This document shows, piece after piece, positions 40,747-48,950 of a stretch of DNA of 64,000 nt (within the stretch, counting starts at the first letter, position 1; every line of letters begins with the position of its first letter). Both the position numbers and the translations under genes were made by a program. Source of the stretch: Paulinella micropora (taxonomy: Eukaryota > Cercozoa > Imbricatea > Euglyphida > Paulinellidae); NCBI GenBank assembly GCA_019918135.1, contig WBZZ01000121.1:118501-182500 (forward strand), read 5' to 3'. Below the pieces are notes generated by a model, which worked only from the letters and a program-made list of their open reading frames with translations, made no database searches and was not told the origin of the DNA.

Positions 40747-43356
40747 TCCCCCGCGAAGAAGCGCCAAAAGGTGGCAGAACCCTTGCACACAGGGGCCAGC
40801 AGTTCCTCTGATCAGACACCCCCACCTCCCGAGAATCCCGAGCCCCCATTGGATGCGAAGGCGTACCAAAGACAATTGCTTCAGCCAGATGTAAGTATTT
40901 CCTTGCCCGAGCTTGACGGCTGCAAATAAAAGGACCCAATGTACAAATTAGCTCTTCGTTTTTCGCTCCCGGACACAGCAACCCTCAATTGGAACAAGTA
41001 TGGGAGTGACGTGCCGAGGGAGACGGATCTTTACGTGCACCCTGGTATGTTTTGCGATGGCTTCGGGTTACGATACCTGAAGAGTCAGGAAGACCTAAAG
41101 GGAAAATCAGCTTCAGAGGATATCGAAGATACCAAGGTGGCGATTGCGGCTGGATTCGGCAAGGCTTGCCGTAAGCGAGGGCTAAGCGATGTGGCTCTGC
41201 AAATTGAACGCAAGCACGGTTTGAGTCGTCCAAATGCAAGCGACCGGGCTCTCGAGCCGTCGGCTGATTTCAAGCAGGATTTGAGAATCAAAAACGTGCC
41301 CAACGCGACTCAGCACGAGGACAAGGTTGTCTTTGCAAGTCTGCGCCAGATGGCGCCGATTTGGAGGAGGGAAAAAATCTATATCCAAAGTGTTGATTAC
41401 ACAATGCAGCCGGGTTTTTCCCTTAATTGTTTTCTCGAACGCCTTCAGAGAGAAGGCTTCAAGATAGAGCATGCACCTTACGGTTACCATGATGTTCCTG
41501 AAAACTACAGTAATTCAACAAGAAAGAGGAATGGAACGGATATGGAGCTGGGTGATACCCTTTATCTGGTCCGAAGGGAAGAGGCGAACGGCCTCCACTG
41601 CTTTACCTTTCGGCTTTGGTGGCGTGGATGCAAAGTGGAGCCGAAAATATATGGAAAAGATATCAACATGTTTGAGGTGGAATCTGTCATAAAAAATGTA
41701 GGACATCGCCTGCAAGATTTCGTCTTCAGCACAAACCCACGCGTCCGAGCTGCTTTTAAGGACCAGCGCATGAGGGACTGTGGGATTGGGCGCATCGAAA
41801 TCCGAGTCTTTGGCCCAGGAGTCGCGCCCTTAGACGACGTACGTGCTCTGTTTCACCAGATCCTCTCTAGGTTCAAGCCCGCGTTGGTGTACCATACCTC
41901 AGTGCGCGCGAAGATGGAAGCGTACTCGGAAATCCTGACCAAAACGCTCTTCCTCTGGGATCCACTGGCTAGCCCGGTGCACATGTTCTCTGTAAACTCA
42001 ATCACCAGAAAAGTGGCAGGTCATTCGATCGACCTATACAAGGCCTATAACACACCTGCGCAAGCCTTGAAAATGATGCAGCTTACGAGCCCCAATGGCG
42101 ATATTTTCTTAGCTTTGGTTACTTACACGTTGCATGACAAAGAAGGGACCAAAGCAGTAACTGTGGAACTCAAGGAAGCAGTTGAGCTAATACAGGGCAA
42201 CATGCCCAGGAACGAAGGAGACTTCAAGAAGCTCCCGTTAGTTAGGCGGTTTGCTGAGGCTTTTCCCAATCAAGATGAGACTGTCCTTTCTAGTGTTCAG
42301 GTGCACTGCGCTTGTTACAGCAGAGAGCTGCCAGCTCCGTCGATCCTTGCTTTCAATGGACACTGCGGCATAAACAAAGTTTTAACAGACCGCGTGGCAA
42401 GAGCTGAATTTAAGCAAGGCAGATCACTCGTTGCAGAAGAAGAGCTGTGCACCGATTGGATGCGGACCAAAGACAAGCTTGTCAACTACGACCCTATTGT
42501 TATCGCATCTGATGCTCAACGCGAGGAATACAATCCCAAGTGGTTTGAAGTTGGCTTGGCAAAGGAAAAATCGCCGTTAAAAGCATTGGTGAAACAGTTC
42601 CAAGCGCAGGGGAACAAAGTGCAGTGGTTAACTTGCGCCGACACCCGCCTGCCGCCCAAGAACCACAGGGAGCGATCGAGAGAAATCTTAAGTCTTCCCC
42701 CAAGCAGCTATCCCATCATGGGTTATCGAGAAGGAACGTGGTCTGGCTTGAACCTCGGGTTTGTATTACTACACACAACAAACAACGCGATGAAATCGTT
42801 GCGCGGCTTGTTTCGTGCAGACTTGCATGTTGTTCTCAGATTGCGAAGAGAAGGTGTTCGAGAGATATCTGTGTATCATCAACAAGGCGAGTCTGTTCTG
42901 CACAGGTTCTGGATTTTTGGAGCCGTGAACATGAAACTGGCCGCTGGACAGAGCATATGCGTCTTCGGGCCATCTACAGGCAGTTGTGCCATCAAAGGGC
43001 AGCCCACCATTGCCAACGCGATTTCTGTAACCCAGAATGATGAGTGGGCAGCAATCCTATTTTATACCCATTTACGAGAGCACAAGAAAAACGGCGCGAG
43101 CGCTGTTGTGCTGGTTCGAAACCATCCAGACAAACCAATCAGGCTCAACGACAGAAATGCCAAGATGCTGAGAAAGGCAGAAGATGATTATCCCGGTGGG
43201 TTTTGCGCCTGGGTGAAGCCGATTTTTAACAAGGGCAAGAGCAGAAAATTGATGAAGAGAGACGCCCCTACCAACGTGGAGTTGGACCTGAAGATTGAGC
43301 CTCCGAACAGTAGCCGCGCTGGCTCCAGCCAGGTGGAACTGGCTGCGGCACACCCA

Positions 43357-43387
<31 letters not shown>

Positions 43388-43442
43388 CTTCTTCTTCTTC
43401 TTCTTCTTCTTCTTCTTCTTCTTCTTCTTCCTTCTCCTCCTC
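39366..43442 (+). pseudogene. Ubiquitin-like-domain large protein, left-arm copy
   Basis: A multi-exon model with uniform phase-1 introns of G|GTRAG...AG|GT type: exon 1 39366-39393; exon 2 39457-39714, with a duplicated RKRRLLSPDSEG(G/E)K motif; exon 3 39815-40117, a ubiquitin-like fold (ISVFVSVPGSRIISL, then DSIGVLQKAIEDKE, then KQFLVFNGRPLEEG and YGIGNDSVIQLY); exon 4 from 40258; then a poly-Pro tract from a C-run and a large region of about 800 aa from 40939 that I do not recognise. A TAA at 40927-40929 in the linker interrupts this copy; the right arm reads Tyr there. Downstream the frame passes through a Ser tract encoded by (TTC)n into the protease-like segment. A Ubl beside an Ulp1-like region would make sense as a self-processing or deSUMOylating factor, or as a transposon protein. 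That is inference. Confidence 0.6.
43357..43431. repeat. (TTC)n microsatellite at the palindrome-arm boundary
   Basis: About 24 TTC units coding for a Ser run. The same tract, with the flanking CACACCCAA-type sequence, occurs inverted at 48176-48265 and 48884-48970, and the palindrome arm ends within 15 bp of it. Confidence 0.9.
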
Positions 43443-44326
43443 TTTGTCTTCTTTTTCCCCTTCCACATCCGTGCAACGGGAAGAGGCAATCATGGCTACT
43501 CAGAGCGAAAGCGCAAATCGTCCTGTTGGCTGGCCCAGCTCAGGCGCTGGGCCCAAGCCAGCATGGCTGCAGAACCTTGCTGCCAAAAGTTGCAATATGC
43601 CTAGGCCAAGCTCTGTCTTGGAAAATATGCGTGCCCAGCCCGCAGAATTTGCCAACGCTGACACTTTCACCTTCCTGCTTAAGGTGATTGCGGCAAGCGT
43701 CCCAGAAGCTAAGGTTATTGGTTGTCTGGACATGCAAGCACTTTGCCACGAAGAAGCAGTGGGCGGATGGAGAAGCCAAGCTGCACAAAAAATTCAAACA
43801 AAAATTCCAGCACATCAGGATTCGGGGTTTTTCTTGTCTGGAATCAACGATGGGTTTGGGGGGGGGCATTTTGGAGCATACTGGTTATGGAATGGATGCT
43901 GGAGCACATTGGAGCACCATGATCTTGGTTCCCCGGCAGAAGAAAGCCACTCTGCTGGTCATAAACACTCTGCAAGAATCTTCCCGAATCAGTCAAGCGT
44001 TGGTTGCCGCTGCCACCCGTGTCAGAAACAACCTGCAGATGATACTGACGTTGGGCAAGGGCGGAGGAGTTGAAATCCAGCTAAAGGTTATCCATTGCTG
44101 CGAACAACGCGAGGGTTGGGAATGCGCTTACCAGTCCTCTGCTATCGCTGCATATCTCCTGCTCCAACCTCGGCGAGTACATCTCAACTTGGCTCTCCAC
44201 CCGCAGGCAATTTTGAATACGATCGCAGCACGGTTAACAAAGGAAATTGGCGACGCAAACATTGGGCCTGCTTTTCGTGCTGGCATACTTGCGTCCCTGG
44301 TGAAACAGGGACAAGAGAAGCGATAA
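43443..44326 (+). pseudogene. Ulp1/C48-like cysteine protease remnant
   Basis: Two frames overlap. The upstream frame continues the large protein to about 43860. The other frame carries, after a G-run (about 43858-43866), the features of an Ulp1/adenain-type protease: GAHWSTMILVP (His-Trp of the catalytic His motif), VINTLQES (position of the Asp/Asn) and CEQREGWECAYQSS (Gln of the oxyanion hole and Cys), followed by a helical tail ending at the TAA 44324-44326. Ulp1-like enzymes cleave ubiquitin-like proteins after Gly-Gly, which fits the Ubl domain in the same gene. The frame change sits in the G-run, so it may be an error. The N-terminal Trp motif is not evident, so assignment is tentative. 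Confidence 0.4.
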
Positions 44327-44335
44327 ATGCAAGTC

Positions 44336-44358
44336 AGGCAGCGGGCTGTTGCCCGCGA
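44336..44358. repeat. GC-rich hairpin
   Basis: GCGGGCTG...GCCCGC palindrome, related to the CAGCCCGCG/CAGCGGGCTG half of the inserts at 47.3-48.1 kb. It lies just before the fourth copy of the viral inverted repeat. Confidence 0.5.
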
Positions 44359-44368
44359 ACACACAGGA

Positions 44369-44916
44369 CCCGCGATAGGAGCTGAAATAGAAGCTAGAGT
44401 TTCTGCAGTGCAACAGGAGTGGAGCAGGGATTATATGGAAAACAGAACGAAAGCTACTGCAGTCTCCTGCGCGTGCTCCTGCCTGCATCTCAGTGAGTAT
44501 TAATATTTTGCTCGCTTGCTTTCTGCCTACCTGCTCCTGCCTACCTGCTCGCCTGCCTGCAATCTACGCGCGTGCTACTGCCGGTTACTCCTAGAAGCAA
44601 AGCTCAGTGCTACTACCGCCGCTTAGGACAGAAATCGGCAGTTGCAACAACGCTGTATCTATACAGTGATAATAAGAATCATGTTATGAATATTAAAAAT
44701 AGTGAGCATCGGAATATATTTTAATAATCAATTAGTATGCAAATATTAAGATGAATCAGGTCCGTCCACTGTCATAAATTTACAATAAATATTATCGATA
44801 GGCATGAACAATTTAGGTCCGGCCGGACTACTACCACAGGTCCCTAAAACAGCAGGTTTGCTCTCCCTCTAATTACTACCACAGGTCCCTAAAATATCAG
44901 GTTTGCTCTCCCTCTT
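44369..44916 (+). repeat. Divergent fourth copy of the viral inverted repeat (IR-4)
   Basis: Matches 25-576 end to end, with scattered substitutions and small indels (for example AGCTAGAG for AGCGAG, GTCCGGCCGG for GCGGCCG). It keeps the paired about 45-bp sites and the CCCTCTT end. It has no satellite monomer on its outer side. On its inner side it abuts a different gene fragment (hydrolase) exactly where units 1-3 abut the glycoprotein or terminase. Confidence 0.9.
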
Positions 44917-45529
44917 GAACCCCCTGCACCGACTCTTGCGCATCCAGACGGTGAAGAGCCTGGGCTATGTTTGGCTTGAACAGATCGGCTGTTCCGCCCA
45001 CGCCTGGTTTCGGTTTGAGGTGCTGAGCCGCCCGTGCTCGGTGGGCGACCTGCTGGTCGCCAGCAACATAGCCCTGAGCTGGAGGCAGGGGCGCGCGCGC
45101 TGGCTGTACCCCTCACTGCCCAAGCTGTTGAACACGAACGTGCCGACGGCCTTGATTTACGGAGAGCGCGATACTATTATGCCCTGTCATCAGGGCGAGC
45201 ACTTGTCCAAGCTCTGCCGGGGCGCGGTGCCCTGCGTAGTGGTAGCAGACAGTGGGCATTCGCCCCAGTGCGAAAAACAAGCGGAATTCTACTTGGCGCT
45301 GACGCTGGCTAGCAGCCGGGCCGCTTCTCCAAACTCGGCGGGGGGCAGCCACTGCCACGTGTTGCAACAACATTTTCAGAGCACCCAGTATTTTACGACG
45401 TTTTCCTGCTCGGTCTCCGAGTCTCTGGTCCTGGCCATGTACGCGTCGATCCTGCGTGTCTGCGCGCAGAAAGTGGTAGGGGGGTCCGACGGAGGGACGC
45501 CCCCCGCCCCCCGCCAATGCCCTGCCTAG
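44917..45529 (+). pseudogene. Alpha/beta-hydrolase fragment (C-terminal part)
   Basis: The open frame starts inside the repeat junction without ATG. The visible motif ALIYGERDTIMP carries the alpha/beta-hydrolase acid (Asp) and VVVADSGHSPQCEK the catalytic His, spaced as in the family. The nucleophile elbow GxSxG, which should lie about 100 residues upstream, is cut off by the repeat. The tail after about residue 135 is Cys/Ser-rich and not recognised. GC content and the relation to the repeat match the viral units, so I infer another segment of the same virus family carrying a second lipolytic-type enzyme. An intact upstream exon elsewhere cannot be excluded. Confidence 0.6.
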
Positions 45530-46113
45530 GGTACAAAAAGAACTGCGGGGGAAGCCCGCTAAGTGGGATTTAGACGTATTTTATCCCATCAATACGCGAG
45601 CTGCTTTTTCAGCCCGCGCAAATCGGGCTGACTTTGGTACAAGCTTTTATTAATTAAAAGAATCTTTTTTTTTTCTTTTTTTCTGCAAACTGAGGCTGCT
45701 TGCAAGCAGCACGGTCCAACTGTGACGGTGGAGCACTGAGGAGAGAAAGGAGGGGAGGAGGAAAAAAAGCGGGGGAGAGGGGCCCTTCCCCTGTCCTTTG
45801 AGCCCCCGGGCTCAGGGGGCTCAAGCAGAGCCGGGGCTCAAGCAAAGGAAAAAGAAAAAAGGGGGGGCGCCCCCTCTTTTTTTTTCTCCCCCATGAGCCC
45901 CCTGAGCCCGGGGGCTCAAAGAACAGGGGAAAGGGGAGGACTACAAAGCTTTCTTTAAAAAAAACATGAAACGCCTCCACTAAGCCCCCCCCCCCCCCAT
46001 TCCTGTCCAAGTTCTCAAACGGGGGGGGAAGGCTAAGCACAGGGTTGAGCCTCTCTCTCATCCCTGCCCCTTTTCTTTCCCGTGTGCTTACATATTCAGG
46101 TGCGAGGTGAAAC
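45530..46113. other. Non-coding spacer with a large palindrome
   Basis: Includes partial GC hairpins (about 45552-45570, 45607-45632), a T-rich tract, an inverted pair of about 34-bp arms (45789-45822 and 45893-45928, built on TTTGAGCCCCCGGGCTCAGG) and a C-run at about 45986-45999. The end, TGCTTACATATTCAG, looks like a splice acceptor for the next gene. No coding sequence recognised. Confidence 0.5.
45789..45928. repeat. Inverted repeat, about 34-bp arms
   Basis: The arms read CTTTGAGCCCCCGGGCTCAG... and the complement, with about 70 bp between. Each arm is itself a GGGGGC/GCCCCC hairpin, so it forms a nested cruciform-capable structure. Confidence 0.7.
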
Positions 46114-46925
46114 ATGGACGGGACCTGCTCCGGGGGCGAACTCTTCTCTGCCCTTGACATGAATGTTCTTACCAAGGTTCCGGGTGCCGGGGAGCACATG
46201 TTTGAACTGCAAGGCAAGGCAGTAAAGGCGACGGTGGAGAAAGATGGCTCGCTGCATTTGCAACACAGGTTTCTTTGGGACAACTTGAGTTTGCAGGCTC
46301 AGTCCGAGCGGGAGAGGCGCTCACTGGAACTCCGGAAACGCCACGAGGATTTGGCCCTTGTGCAAAAAGATCTGCAAGTGCTCGAACTAAAGCTTCGCCA
46401 GGGCCCTGCATACGATGAGCCTGAGTCTCCAGATCAAGAGCTAGGCCAGAAGTTGATAAGACTACATCAGATTATTGGCAATCATGCTAGGCAGATCTCG
46501 CTCTTGGAGCAAAAGCAAGAACTTGAGGTCAAGTATACGGAAATTACAGAGACTACAAGCTGCAGGCTCCCGCCCGGTCTGATTGTGCGCGTGCCCGCTT
46601 TGTTCTCGCCTGGGCCGCTTCTTTGGTGCCCTTTACAAAAAGCGGTCGTAACTTGTGAATCTCGGAGCAAAGTGTCCACGGCCAGCGCCAACCCGCTAGC
46701 TCGGGCCAAATAGCCTATGGAGCAGGCAAGGTGTTTGTCGCGGACACGTTCAACCACCGAGTGCAGGTTTCTCTCCTAACGGAGCTCTAATGAAAACACA
46801 GCGGGGCACGCTTAATCAATCGCTGGCCTTGGCATTTTGCCAAGGTTTGGTTTTTGTGGTAGATGCACCGGGTGCCTGGCGCATTCAAGCTTTTACACCA
46901 GTGTCAAGTGTAGGACTTTGTCCAG
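46114..46925 (+). pseudogene. Coiled-coil plus NHL-repeat protein relic
   Basis: The ATG at 46114, just after an acceptor-like TTCAG, opens a 200-aa frame whose residues about 65-145 are strongly coiled-coil (SERERRSLELRKRHEDLALV). Two other frames downstream contain NHL beta-propeller repeats: AYGAGKVFVADTFNHRVQV at about 46714-46775 and GLVFVVDAPGAWRIQAF at about 46845-46895, the second preceded by a typical GTLNQSLALAF. Coiled coil followed by NHL repeats is the order in TRIM-NHL-type scaffold and ubiquitin-ligase proteins. The RING/B-box part would lie upstream and is not seen. Frame changes between the pieces mean either introns or decay; no clear donors were found, so decay is favoured. 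Confidence 0.55.
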
Positions 46926-47330
46926 TTTTAATAAAAACAAAATTGAACTTTCTTGGCGCGCCCCCTATTTTAGCCAGGAGGAAAGCAAATGCGCACCAAA
47001 AAAAATTAGGCGCAAAAGTTTGACAATTTTCTTGGGGGCAAAAGGGGAGGGGTGTGGGGAAAGGGGGGGGGGGGGGGGGGAAGGGGTCTCTCCCTCCCGA
47101 AAAGGGAGGGGGGGCGCCCCCCCCCCCCCCCTCTGTGCTCCAAAAAAAAGTTGACATATTTTTGCTCCCCCTCTAAGGCCACAAATCTAACTTGGCCACT
47201 TTGTGAGCAGGTACAGGCATGGCCCTACGCTTGGCTTTATGGGCCCTGTCTCGACTACAAACTCCGTCTAAGTCATCCGACGAGTGACTTCTCAAATGAG
47301 GCGGCGCGCTCTCTGGGACCAGAAAGCATG
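46926..47330. other. Spacer with G/C-run palindrome
   Basis: Contains a poly-G (about 47064-47081) and an imperfect palindrome of AGGGAGGGGGGGCGCCCCCCC type at about 47100-47132. No gene recognised. Confidence 0.45.
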
Positions 47331-47345
47331 GCCTCCCGAGCCATC

Positions 47346-47393
47346 CGGAGGGCAAGGCCCCCAGAGCCCCCCTTTCAGCCCGCGGCAGCGGGA
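47346..47393. repeat. GC-rich double-hairpin insert 1
   Basis: Two adjacent hairpins: GGGCAAGGCCC-type, then CAGCCCGCG...CAGCGGG. Same plan as the inserts below. Confidence 0.55.
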
Positions 47394-47477
47394 AGAGAAG
47401 GGTCCGAGAAAAGAAGTCCAGACCTACGCCGGCTCCTCAGGAGCCAGCTTTAGCTTATGCGCCGTTCTGGAATCAGT

Positions 47478-47564
47478 CCGGGGGGCAAGGCCCCCCGAGC
47501 CCCCTTTTCAGCCCGCGGGGGCGGGGCCCCCGAAGCCCCCCTTCAGCCCGCGCCAGCGGGCTGG
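47478..47564. repeat. GC-rich double-hairpin inserts 2 and 3 (tandem)
   Basis: GGGGGGCAAGGCCCCCC hairpin, a CCCCTTTTCAGCCCGCG segment, then a second GGGGCCCC hairpin and CAGCCCGCG..CAGCGGGCTG. They directly precede the Fanzor-like N-terminal frame. Confidence 0.6.
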
Positions 47565-47566
47565 CA

Positions 47567-48075
47567 GCCAAAGCAGAGGACAACCAGAACAAGCCGTCCA
47601 AGAAGAAGTTCAGCCTGAACAAAAAAGCGGGCAAGACGCCCCCGCTCAAGACACTCACGTGCAGGATCTATCCGAATACCAAGGATAAAGAAGTTAGACG
47701 GGCCTGGGTGCGTAAGGCCTGGCTGTTATTTCGGGCAGTTCCCGGGGGCATGCCCCCCCGCGCCCCCCCTTGCTACCCTTTCAGCCCGCGGCAGCGGGCT
47801 GGACTCCAGGCGTGTAGTGAGCATCGACCCGGGCGTGAGGAGCTTTCTGACCATGTACCACGCGGACTCTGGCGCGATAACCGACTGGGGCCGCGGATCC
47901 ATTGCACGCGTGTACCGATTGCAGAAACATACAGACAAGCTGCTGAGCAAGGTCGCGCTACTGGCTAAGGACAGCAGCAAGAAGCGCAACCGCTGGCGTC
48001 TACGGCGTGCTATTACCCGAGTGCGTGACAAGATCTACAGCAGGGTCCGAGACATGCACAAGAAAGCCGCCAGAT
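47567..48075 (+). pseudogene. Fanzor/TnpB-like RNA-guided nuclease relic
   Basis: Two in-frame pieces of an OrfB_IS605/Fanzor protein. The N-terminal piece (about 47567-47736) has LTCRIYPNTKDKEVRRAWV followed by KAWLLF, the conserved start of TnpB/Fanzor proteins (R-[IL]-Y-P-[TN] then a W/F-containing helix). The second piece (about 47811-48072) has VVSIDPGVRSFLTMY, the RuvC-I motif with the catalytic Asp, then a Lys/Arg-rich helix (KKRNRWRLRRAITRVRDKI) and DMHKKAA, the family's standard bridge to the second RuvC motif. Roughly 150-250 residues expected between the pieces are missing and replaced by a GC hairpin insert. RuvC-II (Glu), the zinc ribbon and RuvC-III are absent, a second insert cutting the frame at 48076. 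It cannot be active as it stands. Confidence 0.7.
47741..47802. repeat. GC-rich double-hairpin insert 4, inside the Fanzor-like relic
   Basis: CCCGGGGGCATGCCCCC hairpin, a spacer CTACCCTTT, then CAGCCCGCGG-CAGCGGGCTGG. It sits between the N-terminal and RuvC-I pieces. Confidence 0.65.
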
Positions 48076-48129
48076 GCGGGGGGCGCCGCCCCCGTGACCC
48101 TCCCTGCAGCCCGCGCCAGCGGGCTGCGC
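48076..48129. repeat. GC-rich double-hairpin insert 5, ending the Fanzor-like relic
   Basis: GGGGGGCGCCGCCCCC hairpin, TGACCCTCCCTG, then CAGCCCGCGC-CAGCGGGCTG. It interrupts the frame immediately after the HKKAA motif. Confidence 0.65.
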
Positions 48130-48171
48130 AGCGAGAGTATGTAGGTAAGTGCAAAGTGCGAGAGTATGTAG

Positions 48172-48175
<4 letters not shown>

Positions 48176-48203
<28 letters not shown>

Positions 48204-48265
48204 AAGAAGAAGAAGAAGAACAAGAAGAAGAAGAAGAAGAAGAAGTTGGGTGTGCCGCAGCCAGT
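48176..48265. repeat. (GAA)n tract with shared flank, copy 2
   Basis: About 23 AAG units with one interruption (AAC), followed by TTGGGTGTGCCGCAGCCAGT, the same flank found inside the Ubl gene at both arm ends. After about 28 bp of shared flank the sequence switches to the AT-rich polymerase relic. Confidence 0.85.
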
Positions 48266-48270
48266 TCCAC

Positions 48271-48866
48271 CTTATTTTACAATTCTTCCCGAGGTCGTCG
48301 TCCATGCCACCGATATTTTTATCGCCAAACTTTTTAATTCTTTCAATGTTATTCACATGTGATTGAATGCTGTCAGTATCGGTATAATAATAGTCATTGT
48401 CGGGGTTGTTGTCTGGATTAGCCTCTGTCATATACCTATACATAATCCGTCGGCTGTATGCTAATATGAATGCCCCATAATGTGTAGGCTTTGTTATTTT
48501 TTCTTCTTTTTCATGTTAGTCTCGTGGAATACCTGCTAGTATAAGCCAAAGTTCGTCATTGAATTTTTCAATATCGGTTATAACAGCCCAGAATTTCCAA
48601 TACTCATGATTTTTAGATATATATTTGCTTATTGTGTTTATCGGTCTCTGGATGGTTTTGCCTTATAAAGCATTCATAAACAACTTCGCTAATAAATATT
48701 GTGGAGTGCCTTTCTTTGAGTTTTGTTTTTTCTTGAATAAGTTCAATATATAATCTTTGAATACGGGTTCTGCTTCTTCTGTGTAATAGCCACGATTAAT
48801 TTTTACTTGATATCCAAAATTAATCATATCCTCAATATCAATAGATGTGAGCAATTGGTCGTTCAT
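48271..48866 (-). pseudogene. Family B DNA polymerase relic (organellar/plasmid type)
   Basis: The minus strand is AT-rich, unlike its surroundings. Frame 1 (48866-48663) reads YQVKINRGYYTEE, then FKDYILNLFKKKQNSKKG, then LLAKLFMNAL followed by a stop where the family has the Tyr of the NSLYG motif. After about 130 bp with more stops, frame 2 has AFILAYSRRIMY and DYYYTDTDSIQ, the motif C (YxDTDS) holding two catalytic Asp. This matches the palm domain of protein-primed family B polymerases of mitochondrial linear plasmids and related elements (DNA_pol_B_2). The exonuclease part and thumb are missing. It lies between two (GAA)n tracts and is probably a captured fragment of organellar-plasmid DNA. 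Confidence 0.65.
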
Positions 48867-48883
48867 ATCTCTAGAGGAGGAGA

Positions 48884-48919
48884 AGGAAGAAGAAGAAGAA
48901 GAAGAAGAAGAAGAAGAAG

Positions 48920-48949
<30 letters not shown>
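48884..48949. repeat. (GAA)n tract, copy 3
   Basis: About 20 GAA units at the inner end of the right arm, followed by TTGGGTGTGCCGCAGCCAGT. The Ubl gene frame runs through it as a Ser tract into the polymerase relic. Confidence 0.9.

Positions 48950-48950
<1 letters not shown>

Larger units (their letters stand above)
38221..43442 (+). repeat. Left arm of about 5.2 kb inverted duplication
   Basis: Reverse-complementary to 48872-54049. The match starts at TTCCTTGCAGCAGTAGCG and ends just beyond a (TTC)n tract. The arms differ by point changes, homopolymer length (G-runs at about 38957 and 39047; C-run at about 40705) and a nonsense change. Confidence 0.9.

Noticed and set aside
40939-43340. 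Argonaute/PIWI or polymerase identity for the large unknown region
   Set aside because: No catalytic DEDX, RuvC, HNH or polymerase palm motif could be found; resemblance was only in length.
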